Positions 42,736-53,987 of a stretch of 64,000 nt of DNA are shown here, in pieces (position 1 is the stretch's first letter; every line of letters starts with the position of its first letter). The notes beneath the pieces were generated by a model. The model was given only the letters and a program-made list of their open reading frames with translations. It was not told the DNA's origin and ran no database searches. The position numbers and the translations under genes were made by a program. The stretch is from Cryptomeria japonica (Eukaryota > Streptophyta > Pinopsida > Cupressales > Cupressaceae), in NCBI RefSeq assembly GCF_030272615.1, contig NC_081411.1, positions 180,938,977 through 181,002,976 on the forward strand, written 5' to 3'.

Positions 42736-43803
42736 TGTTAGATCTTAGAGACAACTAAGAGGGGGGGGGGGGCTGAATCAGTTGTCCAATAAATTTCAAG
42801 CCAAATATAACTTAGCCAAACTTAATGCTTAATACTGGTAAACCAAACTTTATGCCGGTAGACAGTTTTAACAGCTAATTTTAGTACCAGTAAAGTTTAA
42901 TTCATGAAACATAAAAACAATAAAATCCACAACACATAACACAAATATTTGTACATGGAAACCCTATAAGGGGAAAAATCATGGTGGGAAACCTTACCCA
43001 TAATCAAATGATACTACTGCAGATAGTATGTGTGTACAATATGGAGTCTGCACATGCAGAAAGGCCAACTGCCTAGAGCTCACTGCTCAATCACAAAATA
43101 AGAGTCACACTGACTACAATTGGATGGTTAAATCCAATGATAATGTACTCCTCAAAATAGCATCTTCATCTACTGGATTTAGTACCGGTTAAGCTCTGAT
43201 TTGTCTTCTTCAAACCTTCCTTGAATCTTGAATGATATCTGTGTGTATAGCTCTTCTTATATTCGCATATACCTTATGCTCTACCACTTATTACATTCCC
43301 ATAACCATATCCATGACAATCTCACAAATGAGATCTTACATTTATACCATAACCTAAGACCAAATGAGTAGGTCGGCTTACCAAAGATATTACAATGAAA
43401 TCAATTACAAATGAATCATTATGCGATGCATCATGTCGACTCAATGCATTTACAATAATAATAAATCATCTTCATGACATGTCATGCTGATCTGGAATAT
43501 ATATGCTTGCCGGTCCATAACCTAGACCTATTTGCCAGTAATAGAAAATATGCAAACCTGATTAGACCAATGAACAAATTACCAAAAGAAAGTGTCCAAA
43601 CAATGTCTTCAACATAACCAAGTATTCTCGAAGTCATTCCAAGTGTCGGTGAACAATATAACCTATCAGTGAACCAAATACTGATGACTATGCATAAGTC
43701 ACTAAATATGCTGGTGAACATAACCAAAGATCTCCAAGTGCTGATAAGTGTTGACAAGTGTTGACATCAATGACAAAACTAGTGCAACACATCCAAAATA
43801 TCA
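42736..43803 (-). repeat. 5' LTR of copia C
   Basis: In plus-strand terms TGTTAG...TATCA, 1068 bp, same length as the 3' LTR. It contains a run of 12 G (42761-42772), where the related LTRs have 6 or 7. Confidence 0.9.
42750..42786 (-). promoter_or_regulatory. U5 hairpin, 5' LTR of C
   Basis: GACAACT (42750-42756) with AGTTGTC (42780-42786). The loop is lengthened by the G run. Confidence 0.5.
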
Positions 43804-44252
43804 ACACTTGCCACCTCAGATCCACATGTCATCACAATGTTCAATCACTTAGCTTACCAACACACAGTTGATTCACACTTGATCATTTAGAAGACTCATA
43901 TCAGTATATCCCTTTACTGGTGAGACCTTCTTCATCTGCTAACCAATAGTGTACACTACATCAATAACACACCTTAACCTTCAGTGGTTTATGATCACTT
44001 TAACATTCTGCCACTTCATCATAAACAGGCAGCCAAAATTTAGACCAATGTAAGCTCTACTGGTTATCACTTAACATGCTCACCCACACATGCATCTCAT
44101 CTCATGCTGATGAAGCCACTGATAGTCTCAACAACTACTTGTCTTTCACCATCCTGGTTCATTATTATTCTTCATCCCGAATGATATACCTCTATTGGTA
44201 GCATGCCTGCAATACCAATTGATATCAATGATAACTCAATGCTAACATCATG

Positions 44253-46084
44253 CTCTCATCATTGTCTTTATTAATGCATCAACTCTTGGACTAATCCTTT
44301 TGGGTTTGACTAAGACCATGGAGGATTTGAGGACTTTTCTTACTATCCTATGTCTGAGATAATGCATCTTGGACTCTGCATATATTATTTCATACTGATA
44401 TGATCTCCTTGTTCATTGTCTTTGAACTTTCTTCATAACTATATAAAGATTATTTGTGACCTTTGCGCTGGTTGAAGTCCTCTTGAGATTTGTTGCTATC
44501 CCTAGCTAGTTTCTTTTCTCACCAAATCAATAGGTGAAACTTCTTTTACTCCTCAACCTACTCATTAGGCTTCAATAGACCAAATTTAATCACGTCTTCT
44601 CAAGCCCTTGTCCAAACACTCACGTACATTCTTCCACTCATAACTAAGCCTCTTGAAATATTAACCATGCTCCTCAACTCTAGGAAAATCATCAACACCA
44701 TCTTGGCTACTCAACTAGGACAACCAACTAGGATCTCATTCATTTTCTTGCAGTAACTCATAACATGTAACAACTCTTCCTCAAATCATCAGAATCAAGA
44801 GAGAAACTATCAAAAATATCCTTGAAGGTTCTCACTGACCCATACAACCTACACTTTGACAAGTTTGAGCCATCCTCTCAACTACTCCCATCAATGGAGT
44901 ATCAAATGGTTGCAACTCAGGTGTTCAGCCATGCATCCACCTCTCCTACTGCCACAAACTCGCAACTTCCTTTCATCATCTAGGAGTTTCTTTATCCTCT
45001 CACCCTAGTCTCTTGGAAATGACAACCAGGTTCTCTCCTGACCAATTCCAACACCTTCTTTGTAGTTAGGTGGATCCACAGCTGCAACCAAACAAAATAG
45101 AAACTACAAAATAACTTTTCCAACCCAAACCTTTTGCTGGGCTCAATAAGGTAATACACATTTCAATATTTCATTATATTGCACTACTAATCTTATTGAA
45201 TAATATGTATTGAATCTTGATTGTAGGGTCCAATAGAGCCAACACAAACAATGACACCACAAGTTGCTTGGATCGACTTCTTAAATGAAGAGTTACAGAT
45301 TCCCATGAACATCAAACCTTAAAGGAAAAGATGAGAGAAAAGATGAGTACACTAACGAGTCTATACTATGAAGCATTGGATGTGCTCATGTCTTTGGGAC
45401 ATCCAATGCTTCACAGTATAGAATTGTTAGTATATTCATCTTTTCTTTTAAAGTTTGACATTCATGGGAATCAACCTCTCTCTCCCTTCCTATCTTTGGG
45501 GCATCTGATGCTTCAAGTTTTGATCTTTTAGACTAAGAGAAATACTTGACATCATCAGATCGGTTGACAACTTCAGTATTTTGCCTTCAACAAAATTGCT
45601 AGAAGAAGGTATCTATGAGTGGTGTGGCTATATTTGAAGCTAGGTAATTTGACTAAATTACCTAAATTATTGACTAAATTAGGTTTATATTCTTTTAATT
45701 TGTTTGGTTAAATTTTTCACTTTCTACCACCTAAGCTAATATGTATTTGTTGATAAATGTTGGTTAGAGATTAGTCGAGGAGCAGTTAAAGTATGCTTAC
45801 CCTTCAAAGACTCATTGTTGGCTAACTTTGAGTATGGTTCACATGGAAATAACTCACTCTTGCTACTTCATTTTGCTACCAGGGGCTGAATCCATTGATG
45901 TTCATATTTTATTTAAGATAGATCAATACAACCTCTGTGAGAAGGTATAAATCTATATATTTTTCAAGTTTTCTTTCCTCTCTTTAAATTTCAAGAGCTA
46001 TTATAGCCTCTTGATGTCATATTGTTGGATACTTTTTCATGGGTAGGGATAACATGATTTTTTTGAGACAGAGTTAAATATACT
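44253..46084. other. Non-coding stretch between LTR F and element D
   Basis: No gene supported. It contains the long hairpin at 45298-45472. ATACT at 46080-46084 is the left flank of element D; its partner would lie beyond element E, outside the window. Confidence 0.4.
45298..45472. repeat. Long hairpin with 15-nt loop
   Basis: The left arm (45298-45383, GATTCCCATGAA ... GAAGCATTGGATGT) pairs with the right arm (45399-45472, ACATCCAATGCTTC ... TTCATGGGAATC). About ten mismatches and one 12-nt bulge, caused by a duplicated GAAAAGATGAGA in the left arm. The end near the loop is almost perfect for over 25 bp. It may be a small MITE or a small-RNA-producing fold-back. Confidence 0.75.
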
Positions 46085-47291
46085 TGTTAGGATAACTGGT
46101 GAACAACTAAGAGGGGGGTGAATTAGTTGTTAACAGATTATAACAATTAGAATAGCAGAAACAGATACCGGTAAACAATGAAAATCAATAATAAAACAAA
46201 TAATCGACACAATGCAACCATACCACATAACATCATGATTTGTACGTGGAAAACCTGGTAAAGGGAAAAACCATGGTGGGAATCCTACCCACAGGCAGAT
46301 GATACTTCTCGAGAAAGTATGTGATACAATGAGGGGCCTGCACATGCATGAAGGCACATTGGCTAGAGCACACTGCTCGTTACAAAAGAGTCTCACTAAC
46401 TACAGAGAGGTTAAAACCACCTCAAGATATTTGGACAACAATCCTGTAGAATGAACTTCCAGAGATAGCATCTACCATTCCCAATTATAGTCCTGGTTAA
46501 GCTCAATGCCAGAGGCCTTTGACCTCTTACATAAACCCAATTCGATCTTCAATGATCGACCTATTCCTCTACCCGAATGATGTTACAATATTTGCGCTTT
46601 ACATTTCCTTTCCCCTATCCACATATATCTCTTGTGCAGTGAGATCTTACATTGATTTACACCAACCCTAAGGCCTGAACCAATTAAGTCATCCACCTAA
46701 AGATATTACAATAAGTTCATTACATATATTGATATTACAATGATATGCCATATCATTTTTAGACTAAAATAATATTAACGGATCCATAAATCATCTTGGT
46801 AACATGAAGAGAACATGTTAACATGATACCAGTCCATAACCTAGATAGGTACCAAACCTATTCTTGGTCCACCATGCCAAAGTGATGGCTCCACCTGGTT
46901 GAATTACAATCAAAGAACATATTTTACATCCTAGAAACTGCACCAAAACCACTTATGCATCTTGTCACTTGATTCTCAACAAAAGCTTTGCTAGTAAAAC
47001 CTTAAACCTATGCCTGTAAGGGTTAACTAGAGTATATGGTAGCATCCGATTACCAAGTCAATGCCATCTGACCAAGACACGCTCCAAAAGCATGTAACAT
47101 ATATAACAAAACACATTCCATTGATCCAAACATGTCGGAAGTGTCCAACAGATAGTCTCTATTATCGGTAACATTAGATCTTCTACCAGTAACCAAAACC
47201 TATTTGTTGGTAACCTACCATAAGAGCTAGTGTTGACATCAATGACAAAACATCAATGCAACATATAATCAATCCTTCCATATTGCCAACA
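46085..47291 (-). repeat. 3' LTR of copia D
   Basis: In plus-strand terms TGTTAGG...CCAACA, 1207 bp, followed by AATCTCCCACTTTGG, the reverse complement of a polypurine tract. Clearly related to the LTRs of A. Confidence 0.85.
46102..46131 (-). promoter_or_regulatory. U5 hairpin, LTR D
   Basis: AACAACTAA (46102-46110) pairs perfectly with TTAGTTGTT (46123-46131). Two base pairs differ from the stem in A, each on both sides. Confidence 0.55.
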
Positions 47292-47640
47292 ATCTCCCAC
47301 TTTGGCATTGATGGCAACACTAGATGTGAAAAATATCTAAGTACTAAGAAATGTCAAACAAGTCTCCCCCAATGGAAGACAACCAACAAACTCTCCCTTT
47401 GAATAATATCTTTGTATAGCTCTTAAATTTTCTTTTTCACATCAATATCTCCCCCCCTTTGACATCAATGCTAGAGATATGATATAGATATCAAAACTAT
47501 GTGAATCTCAAACCTGACTACTCCCCTTGACTAGTAGCACCACTACATCAATGTCAAAATGAATAATATCTCTGATAATGCATGTCAGACTAATGCCAAA
47601 CTGCATCAATCAAGTCTCTGTCAGAGGGGCAAAAACCCCT
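47292..47640 (-). other. Copia D 3' untranslated part
   Basis: Polypurine-type tract next to the LTR and a second C-run (47450-47460, CTCCCCCCCTTTGACATCAA) further in, as in A and C. No coding sequence. Confidence 0.65.
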
Positions 47641-48240
47641 AACTTGTCTCTCAAATACTCAAATTATTCTTTAGACAATGGTTTAGTGAATATATTAGCA
47701 ATCTTCTCTTTAGTGTTCACATAAACCAATTTGACTTCCTTATCTTCTACCTTGTCCTTCAGAAAGTTATACTTTATTTATATGTTATTAGTCTTAGAGT
47801 GAAATATCAGATTCTTAGACATGTCAATAGTTGCAGAGTTATCATAATAGATAACTACCGGTTCACTATATTTTACCCTAATATCCTTCAACATTTGCTT
47901 CATCCACAGGACTTGAGTACAATTAGTTGTTGTTACAACATACTCAGCTTTAGCAGTAGATAAAGAAATGCATGACTATTTTTTGTTGATCCATGAAACT
48001 AGTTTCTTTTCGAGAAAGAAAGCTCCACCAAAAGTGCTCTTCCTGTCATCAGTATCTCCTGCCCAATCTGAATCTATATATGCACACAAAGTGAAGTTAT
48101 CATCTCTAGAATATCATAGATCATATTTAGTTGTGCCTTGTAGCTACCAGAATATCCTCTTTACTGCACATTCATGAATTTCTTTAGGATTACCTTGATA
48201 TTTTGAAACAATACTCACAACATTCATAATATCTGGTCTA
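47641..48240 (-). pseudogene. Copia D RNase H, broken
   Basis: Traces in several frames of the same blocks seen in A and C: the FTK.LSKE..EYLRDK tail near 47660, SKNLIFHSKT near 47800, and the DW-GD site near 48055. Multiple stops and frame changes; not functional. Confidence 0.75.
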
Positions 48241-48980
48241 GTCTATGTTAGATATAACAAGCCACCAATCATAGACTTGTACCTAGTTGAATTTACCAAT
48301 GTAGATGTATCTTTGATAGATAATTTCTCACTTGTCACTATAGGGGTACTTATCGGTTTGGAATTATCCATACCAAACTTCTTCAACAATTCCCTTAGAT
48401 ACTTTGTTTGACATATAAAGATGCCTTTATCAGTTTGAGTATTCTTCAAACCTAAGAAAAATTTCCTTTCACCAATCATGGACATTTCAACTTCATTCTT
48501 CATATTCTTAGCAAATTCCATGCATAGTTTATTTTCTCCTCCAAAAATGATATTATGAACAAATACTTCAATAATCAAAATATCATCATCATTAATTTTG
48601 TAATATAAATTACTGTCAACACTGCCTTTAGTAAATCTAAGCTTTAAAATATATTTATCCAACCTTGCATACCAAGCTCTGGGAGATTGTTTCAATCCAT
48701 ATAATGCTTTCTTTAATCTACAAATCATATCCTTATCATTTGTTAGTGAAAAACCATCAGGTTGTTCAATGTATACCTCTTTTTCAAGTTCACCATTCAA
48801 AAATGCACATTTAACATCCATTTGGTAAACCTTGTAGTTCTTCTATGTTGCATAGGCAAGAAATAGTCTAACGGCTTCAATTCTAGCTACAGGTGTAAAA
48901 TATAGTCTAACGGCTTCATTCTTCTCTATCTGATCTAATTCATCTTCCATAGCCTTTAACCAATGTTTATCTTTAAAAGC
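48241..48980 (-). pseudogene. Copia D reverse transcriptase, broken
   Basis: 192 codons are open from 48821 to 48243: MDVKCAFLNGELEKEVYIEQ with the first catalytic Asp, ALYGLKQSPRAWYARLDKY, then IEVFVHNIIFGG, where the catalytic pair D-D has become H-N (48560-48552, complement), so polymerisation is lost. It continues with KKFGMDNSKPISTPIV and YKSMIGGLLYLT. Upstream, about 160 bp present in A (17922-18081) are missing. At that junction a 16-nt word copied from 48864-48879 is repeated at 48903-48918. Confidence 0.87.
48864..48918. repeat. 16-bp direct duplication at a deletion junction in copia D RT
   Basis: TAGTCTAACGGCTTCA at 48864-48879 and, identical, at 48903-48918. The second copy sits exactly where about 160 bp of RT sequence has been lost. 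Confidence 0.85.
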
Positions 48981-50134
48981 TTAAATAATAGATGTCGGTT
49001 CAAATTTAGAAATAAACCATACCTCTTCATTTGTCAGTCTTCTTCTAGTCATAACTCCCTTGTTCCTATCTCCAATGATTTGATATTCAGAATGATTTAA
49101 TCTTACATACCTTGGAGTCTTCTAAACTTTAGGTCACTGATCTAATCATCAGTCACAGTTGAATTTTTTTACTGTGTTGGTGTAACTATCTCAGTGTCCT
49201 GTACCTGTTGAGGCAATACCGGTTCAGTTATGATCATTTCCGCTATCTATTCCATTTCATTTGATATAGATTGATTTCTGTATTGCTCATCATCTTTCAC
49301 ATTTGCACTTTCCACAATTTTCTGCAATCTTTTGTTATAACATCTATATGGTTTTATTTGATTAGAATAACCAAGAAATATTCCTTCATCACATCTAGGA
49401 TCAAACTTCCTAATTAAATCATCCCTTTTGATAGAACATTTACTTCCAAAAAATCTAAAATATTTAACAATAGGTGTGTGTCTAAACCATAATTTAGAAG
49501 GAGTCTTACCGGTTTCACCTTTGATATGAACTCCGTTGAATAATGTAGACTGTTGTACTCACTACTTCTGTCTAGTAGATGTCAGGTAATTGGGCTTCCA
49601 TTATCATGGTTCTAGAATAATCATCAATTATAAGCATGAAGTACCTATCACCTTGAAAGCTTCTAGTCCTTGCTGGACCACATAAGTTAGCATGAATCAA
49701 ATCAATAACATCATTAGATTTATCTTGTATGCTCTTAAAACTAGTTCTAACTTGCTTTCCTAATTTTCATTCCTTACATACCAGATTATGAGGCTTCATA
49801 ATCTTAGGTATATCTCTAACCGCCTTTGTTGAATTGATCTTATCAATACAATCAAAATTAACATGACACAACCTTTTATGCCATAACCAACTCTCATCAA
49901 TATGAGCAATCAAACATGTCTTATTACCAGTGTTCAGGTGAAAGTTATTACCTCCAGTCTGAGTACCGGTAGCAATCTACAAACCAGTCTTGTTAATGAT
50001 TTGCATTTTCTATCCTTGAATTGAAGTTGGAATCCCTTGTCCACCAATTGACCAACACTCAAAATATTATGCTTTAAACCTTGTACATAATAGACATTGT
50101 CAATATTATGTTTACCATCCAGAGAAATAATACC
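48981..50134 (-). pseudogene. Copia D integrase and pre-integrase region, truncated
   Basis: Readable parts: MSIGIISLDGKHNIDNVYYV and HNILSVGQLVDKGFQLQFK (50143-49934), then in other frames WLWHKRLCHVNFD with CKE and the start of the catalytic core (about 49900-49620). Compared with A, the counterpart of 18750-19004 is missing at 49613/49614. That removes 255 bp, including the second Asp and the Glu of the DDE triad. Its N-terminal side ends where gypsy E is inserted. Confidence 0.83.
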
Positions 50135-51210
50135 TATAGACACTTAAAAATAATTATTTTAATTATTTTTAATTCCTTGCATAATTAATTAATTAATTAT
50201 GTTAATTTAAATTCCTCTCAATATTAATTAAATATAATTAATATTGTCACTATAGCATATGATTGATTTATTTAATAAATAAACCCCTTTGTTTATTCTT
50301 CTAAAAAAATCAAATCCTCACAAATCTTCCTCTTAGCTAATTAATTTCAATTAATTAGTTAACCTACATGATTCCTACAAATCATCTTCTTAATTCATTC
50401 TTCTAGAAACTCCCTAAACTCACTTAACATTATTCTTCTAATTTTTTATTCCCTCCACTCATTCTCTCTCCTAGTCTAATGTTAATCCCACCTAACATTT
50501 CCTCTAATCCCCCTCCTAATGAATCGTTAATGGCTAATCGTCATGGTTAGCCACAAAGTCAACTCCTTGCTTTTAAATAATCTTTTCCTAGGTGAAAGTA
50601 AGATTTTCAAAATCTCACATTCCTCCAAGTATTCCATCTCTCAAGGAATTTTTAATTCCTTTTTATTCCTCCAATCCCCATAATATCCCTTTTTGGAGAA
50701 TTTTTAATTCCTCCAATGCACCTTGTGGAGTGTGGAGATACGAAATGCCTTGAAGGCATATTTCTTGGTCTCCACACCCTCTCTTGGAGCTTGTGTGAGC
50801 TCACAAGTAAATCTTAGCCCTTCATCTTGAATCCATCCTAGCCCTCCATTTTTCTCTCCTCTTCCTATAAATAAAGGGCTCCACCCCTTCATTTGATCAT
50901 CTTGAAATCCAGTAAGTTTATGTTGCCCTTTTGAGCCCAGGAAATCATCTTGGCAACTTGATCATCTCATCCTTATCATTTTCAAATCCATTCCATTTGT
51001 GCACAACATTGGAGAGCCATCCACATCCAGCAATCAAAGGAGCATATCAAGTGGAGCATTATCAAGGGGTGCCTTCACTTCAACAAGCTCAATCCGAAGG
51101 AGAAGGTAAAATAGCAAGGTGAAATGGTTTTTTAATGATATTTTAGCATTCTGCATGTCTATTTCATTATGTTTTGATCATTTGACCTTCAATCTATTTT
51201 CCCCTCTTCA
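50135..51210 (+). repeat. 5' LTR of gypsy E
   Basis: Starts TATAGACACTT (TGTAGACACTT in the 3' LTR, so a G-to-A change at the terminus) and ends at CTTCA before the primer-binding region. AT-rich first 250 bp, then C-rich, with TATAAATAAA at 50866-50875. Confidence 0.88.
50866..50875 (+). promoter_or_regulatory. TATA box, 5' LTR of E
   Basis: TATAAATAAA, identical at 63869-63878. GGGCTCCACCCC follows directly. Confidence 0.65.
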
Positions 51211-51232
51211 TTTTGGCATGCCCGGTGGGACC
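51211..51232 (+). other. Primer-binding region of gypsy E
   Basis: TTTTGGCATGCCCGGTGGGA follows the LTR end, in the same relative place as in B. tRNA not identified. Confidence 0.55.
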
Positions 51233-51542
51233 CACATCCCTAAGAACTAATGTTTTTTTTTAGGTTTTTGTGAGTTGTGAGACGCATGTTCCATAATAGC
51301 GCAACTGTAGAAAAAAAATAAAAAAAAATTTGCAGGTTCCAGAATAGCGGCTCTGTATTTCTGCGCAACAACTTCCTTTCTATTTCTATTTCGTTTTTGC
51401 TTCTGTTATTTTTCTGTTTTTGTTTCAGTTTCAGCACGATAGCTCTGCAATTAGCGCGAGCATTTTTGTGGGAATTTGAATTCCTATTATCCAATCTGTT
51501 ATTTGCTCTGTTATCTGCTCTGTTTAATTATAATCTGTGTGA

Positions 51543-52800
51543 AAGTAGGAGAGTATGCTCTTATCTCTATAAACAATCAGAAATTCAGACCTTTCACTTT
51601 TCTATTTTGTTTAGCGTGACTGTATGCTTTGACCCCAGGAAAGTGTGAAAATAGGAGAGTATGCTCTTGTCTATCTAGACAATCAGAAATCCAGACCTTT
51701 GACACTTTTCTATCTATTAGTGCTACTGTTTGCTCTATTAATCTGTTCAAAATCTTTAGGTGCTAACTGTAGTTTGCATTTCTTTTGTTTATTTCCTGTT
51801 ATCTTCTATGTTTAAATATAATTTGTCTGACCGTAGGAAAAGTGTGAAAGTAGGAGATTATGCTCATCTATCTGGACAATAAAAAATCTGAACCTTTGAC
51901 ATTTTTTTTTAATTCCTGTTAAATTTAGGGTTTCTGATCTGTTAAATGTAGGGTTTCTGTCTGGTCTGTTAAATCTAAGGTTAAAAGTAGGGTGTCTGCT
52001 CTGTATTTTTCTGTATTTTCGCCATATCTTCTTTATCTCGACTCCATTTTCCTCCAAACTTCACCAGATTCTCCGCATTTCCATTTTCCACATTTCCTTC
52101 CTTTGGGGCCATATCCCAAAAATCCACTTTTTGAAGCCCAAAATCCCATATTTCTCTATTTTTAGGGTTTGCCATAACTTCTTCCCCTTTTATCCAATCA
52201 CCTCCAAATTTTTCCCATATTATCCATCTCCAACTTTTGCTCCTTTGTTCCTCTTGGACAAATTTTCCCATTCCTTCATCTCTCCTCCAAAATCCCCATT
52301 TTTCACTTGTCTATCCCTTGGAAGGTGGCAAAAACCTAGTCAAACCCCATTTACCCATTAAAACTTTCTTCAAATCCACATTTGTCATTAGTAAAAAAGT
52401 TTTTATTCATGTTTTTCTATTCATTCCCAAAAAATCAAAAAAATTAATATTTTTGTCATTTTGTTGTTTTTTGCAGGACGCTTGTTGAAGACTCTATTTT
52501 TCCAAACTACTAATCAAGTTGTTTTCTAGGACGCTTGTTGAAGACTCTGTTTTTCCAAACTACTAATCAAGTTGTTTTGCAAGACGCTTTTTGAAGACTC
52601 CATTTTTCAAACTACTAATCAAGTGGTTTTGCAGGTTGCCTAGCTGATTCAACCAAACATTGTGCATTTATTTAAGTTAGGCACCTAGATTTTAATTAAA
52701 ATGGAATGAACCATTGTCTTATGTGTCTTTAAGAAAATCATAAAGGTAGGAAAGTATGCTCTCGTCTTACTAGACGATCAGAAATCCAAACCCTCAAACC
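51543..52800 (+). repeat. Four dispersed ~57-bp leader repeats with hairpin
   Basis: Copies at about 51543-51600, 51650-51705, 51847-51902 and 52744-52800 share GTAGGAGAGTATGCTCT, then AATCAGAAATCCAGACC. Copy 2 has the stem TTGTCT/AGACAA (51667-51682) and copy 4 TCGTCT/AGACGA (52762-52777), each with a 4-nt loop. Confidence 0.75.
52473..52635 (+). repeat. Three tandem 53-bp repeats in leader E
   Basis: Unit: GGACGCTTGTTGAAGACTCT, then TTTTTCCAAACTACTAATC and AAGTTGTTTT. Three copies, the third slightly diverged. Confidence 0.85.
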
Positions 52801-53792
52801 TTTTCTTGTTTGATTGTGTGTTTACCTCTAGCGGGCCTGCCCTCCCAACTTGCTCTTTGAGAAGGTAAGAGGGGAACGACCCAAGTGAGCACACCTGGAC
52901 CTGGGGTTCTCAACTCACTATAATGAACAGGCCATTGATGCGAAAATGTCACATGGTTGGGGCTATATGAGAGTTCACTCTCACATTGGGTGCTTAGTAG
53001 GATTCTAGAGATCTCAATCATGCTTTCGTAACTACTAAGTTCTTGGTGCTTTGTTGGGTTATAGGCCTCAATTGCACTTGCACAACTTTGAAGGGTAGCT
53101 CCTAACAAGAAGACTTACTAAACACCTTGTTCATAGTGGCAAAAAACCTTCTAGTCATTGGTGCAGGAGGTCAGACCTTTGAAACGGCCCATATTCTTAT
53201 GGCCCTTAGTAGAGACACAAAGTTTTCCATGAGGAGTTTTCATGGGAATTGATGCTTGGCTGCCCTGAGAAGTGAGTGCCATGGAGGGGAGCCAGTGGGT
53301 CGAGCATCTAAGTGTCCGCTCTGGGTAAGCGTAGATGGGAAACCAATTGGGATTCAATGACTATTGTCCTTGCTAGCCTCAAGAATGTTGTATATGAGCA
53401 TGAGTGTCTTTGATATAATATGCATTTGATTATTGTGTTTGTTCTGTTTGATACATACTTGCCAAGAGAAGACTAAAAACACATCACTTTGCAAAAACAC
53501 TTGTCAAGACACAAACAATTGTCCAAGTCATTACCCACATCAAGTCCAAAATTGCATCAAAACTCTATCCGTCCCATATTTCATAAGCCCAAGAGAGAAG
53601 CTAAGAGTCCATCATCTCTGTCAACATTCAAGTTTGTCCTTTGAAACACCTATTATCATCCAAATCAAGGTGTTCATATCCCTTCATACAACTTGCCATT
53701 CAAATCGATCCTCCATTAAGTCATATTCACGTCAAAGACAACCTAGTTATCAAGTTTCTTCTAAACCATCACTACCATACCTTCTTCATCAA

Positions 53793-53950
53793 TCATCCTC
53801 AAATTTCTTAAATCCTTTCATCCTCAAATTTCTTAAGTCCTTTCATCCTCAAATTTCTTAAATCCTTTCATCACAAATTTCTTAAATCCTTTCATCACAA
53901 ATTTCTTAAGTCCTTTCATCACATTTTTCCTAAGTCTTTTCATCACAAAT
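53793..53950 (+). repeat. About six tandem 25-bp repeats before Gag E
   Basis: Unit TCCTCAAATTTCTTAAATCC plus TTTCA, with later copies reading TCACAAATTTCTTAAGTCC. Ends about 40 bp before the Gag start. Confidence 0.85.
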
Positions 53951-53987
53951 ATCATGTATGGTTGCAACTTGATCCCAAAAGAAAAAG

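Larger units (their letters stand above)
37061..43803 (-). mobile_element. Ty1/copia retrotransposon C, structurally complete
   Basis: 6743 bp with two LTRs of identical length (1068 bp each), minus strand. Order in element direction: 5' LTR (43803-42736), exact primer-binding site, Gag, protease, integrase, RT, RNase H, polypurine tract, 3' LTR (38128-37061). It is inserted in solo LTR F. I find no matching 5-bp flank (CTTAT left, ACACT right). The LTRs differ by about a tenth over the first 260 bp, so this is an old insertion. Gag, protease and integrase share one frame and RT and RNase H another, so about one net frameshift plus stops separate it from an intact polyprotein. Confidence 0.9.
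35853..44247 (-). mobile_element. Solo copia LTR F, split by element C
   Basis: Starts TGTTGGACAC at 35853 and ends GCTAACA at 44247, flanked on both sides by TCATG (35848-35852 and 44248-44252). Removing element C leaves 1652 bp. It holds the C-rich U5 hairpin (35869-35894) and a GGGAAAAACC block near 36070. No primer-binding site or polypurine tract adjoins it, so it is a solo LTR left by recombination between two LTRs, in minus orientation. The TCATG duplication supports both ends independently of any second copy. Confidence 0.8.
46085..50134 (-). mobile_element. Ty1/copia retrotransposon D, cut by element E
   Basis: Closest to A: the same order and closely similar RT, integrase and 3' region. 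The 3' LTR is 46085-47291. The pol part runs from RNase H (about 47640) to the pre-integrase region (50134), where gypsy E begins. Gag and the 5' LTR must lie to the right of E, beyond this window. It carries two internal deletions (near 48902 and 49613) and changed catalytic residues. Confidence 0.87.
51233..53987 (+). other. Long untranslated leader of gypsy E
   Basis: 2.75 kb without a supportable gene. It carries three kinds of internal repeat (51543-52800 dispersed, 52473-52635 and 53793-53950 tandem). From about 52830 to 53350 there is a less AT-rich, apparently structured block that includes a good splice-donor match (AAG/GTAAGA at 52864/52865). Confidence 0.7.

Noticed and set aside
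42761-42772. Run of 12 G as a possible G-quadruplex
   Set aside because: A single homopolymer expansion of the U5 loop; the partner LTR and relatives have short runs, and it may be a sequencing artefact.
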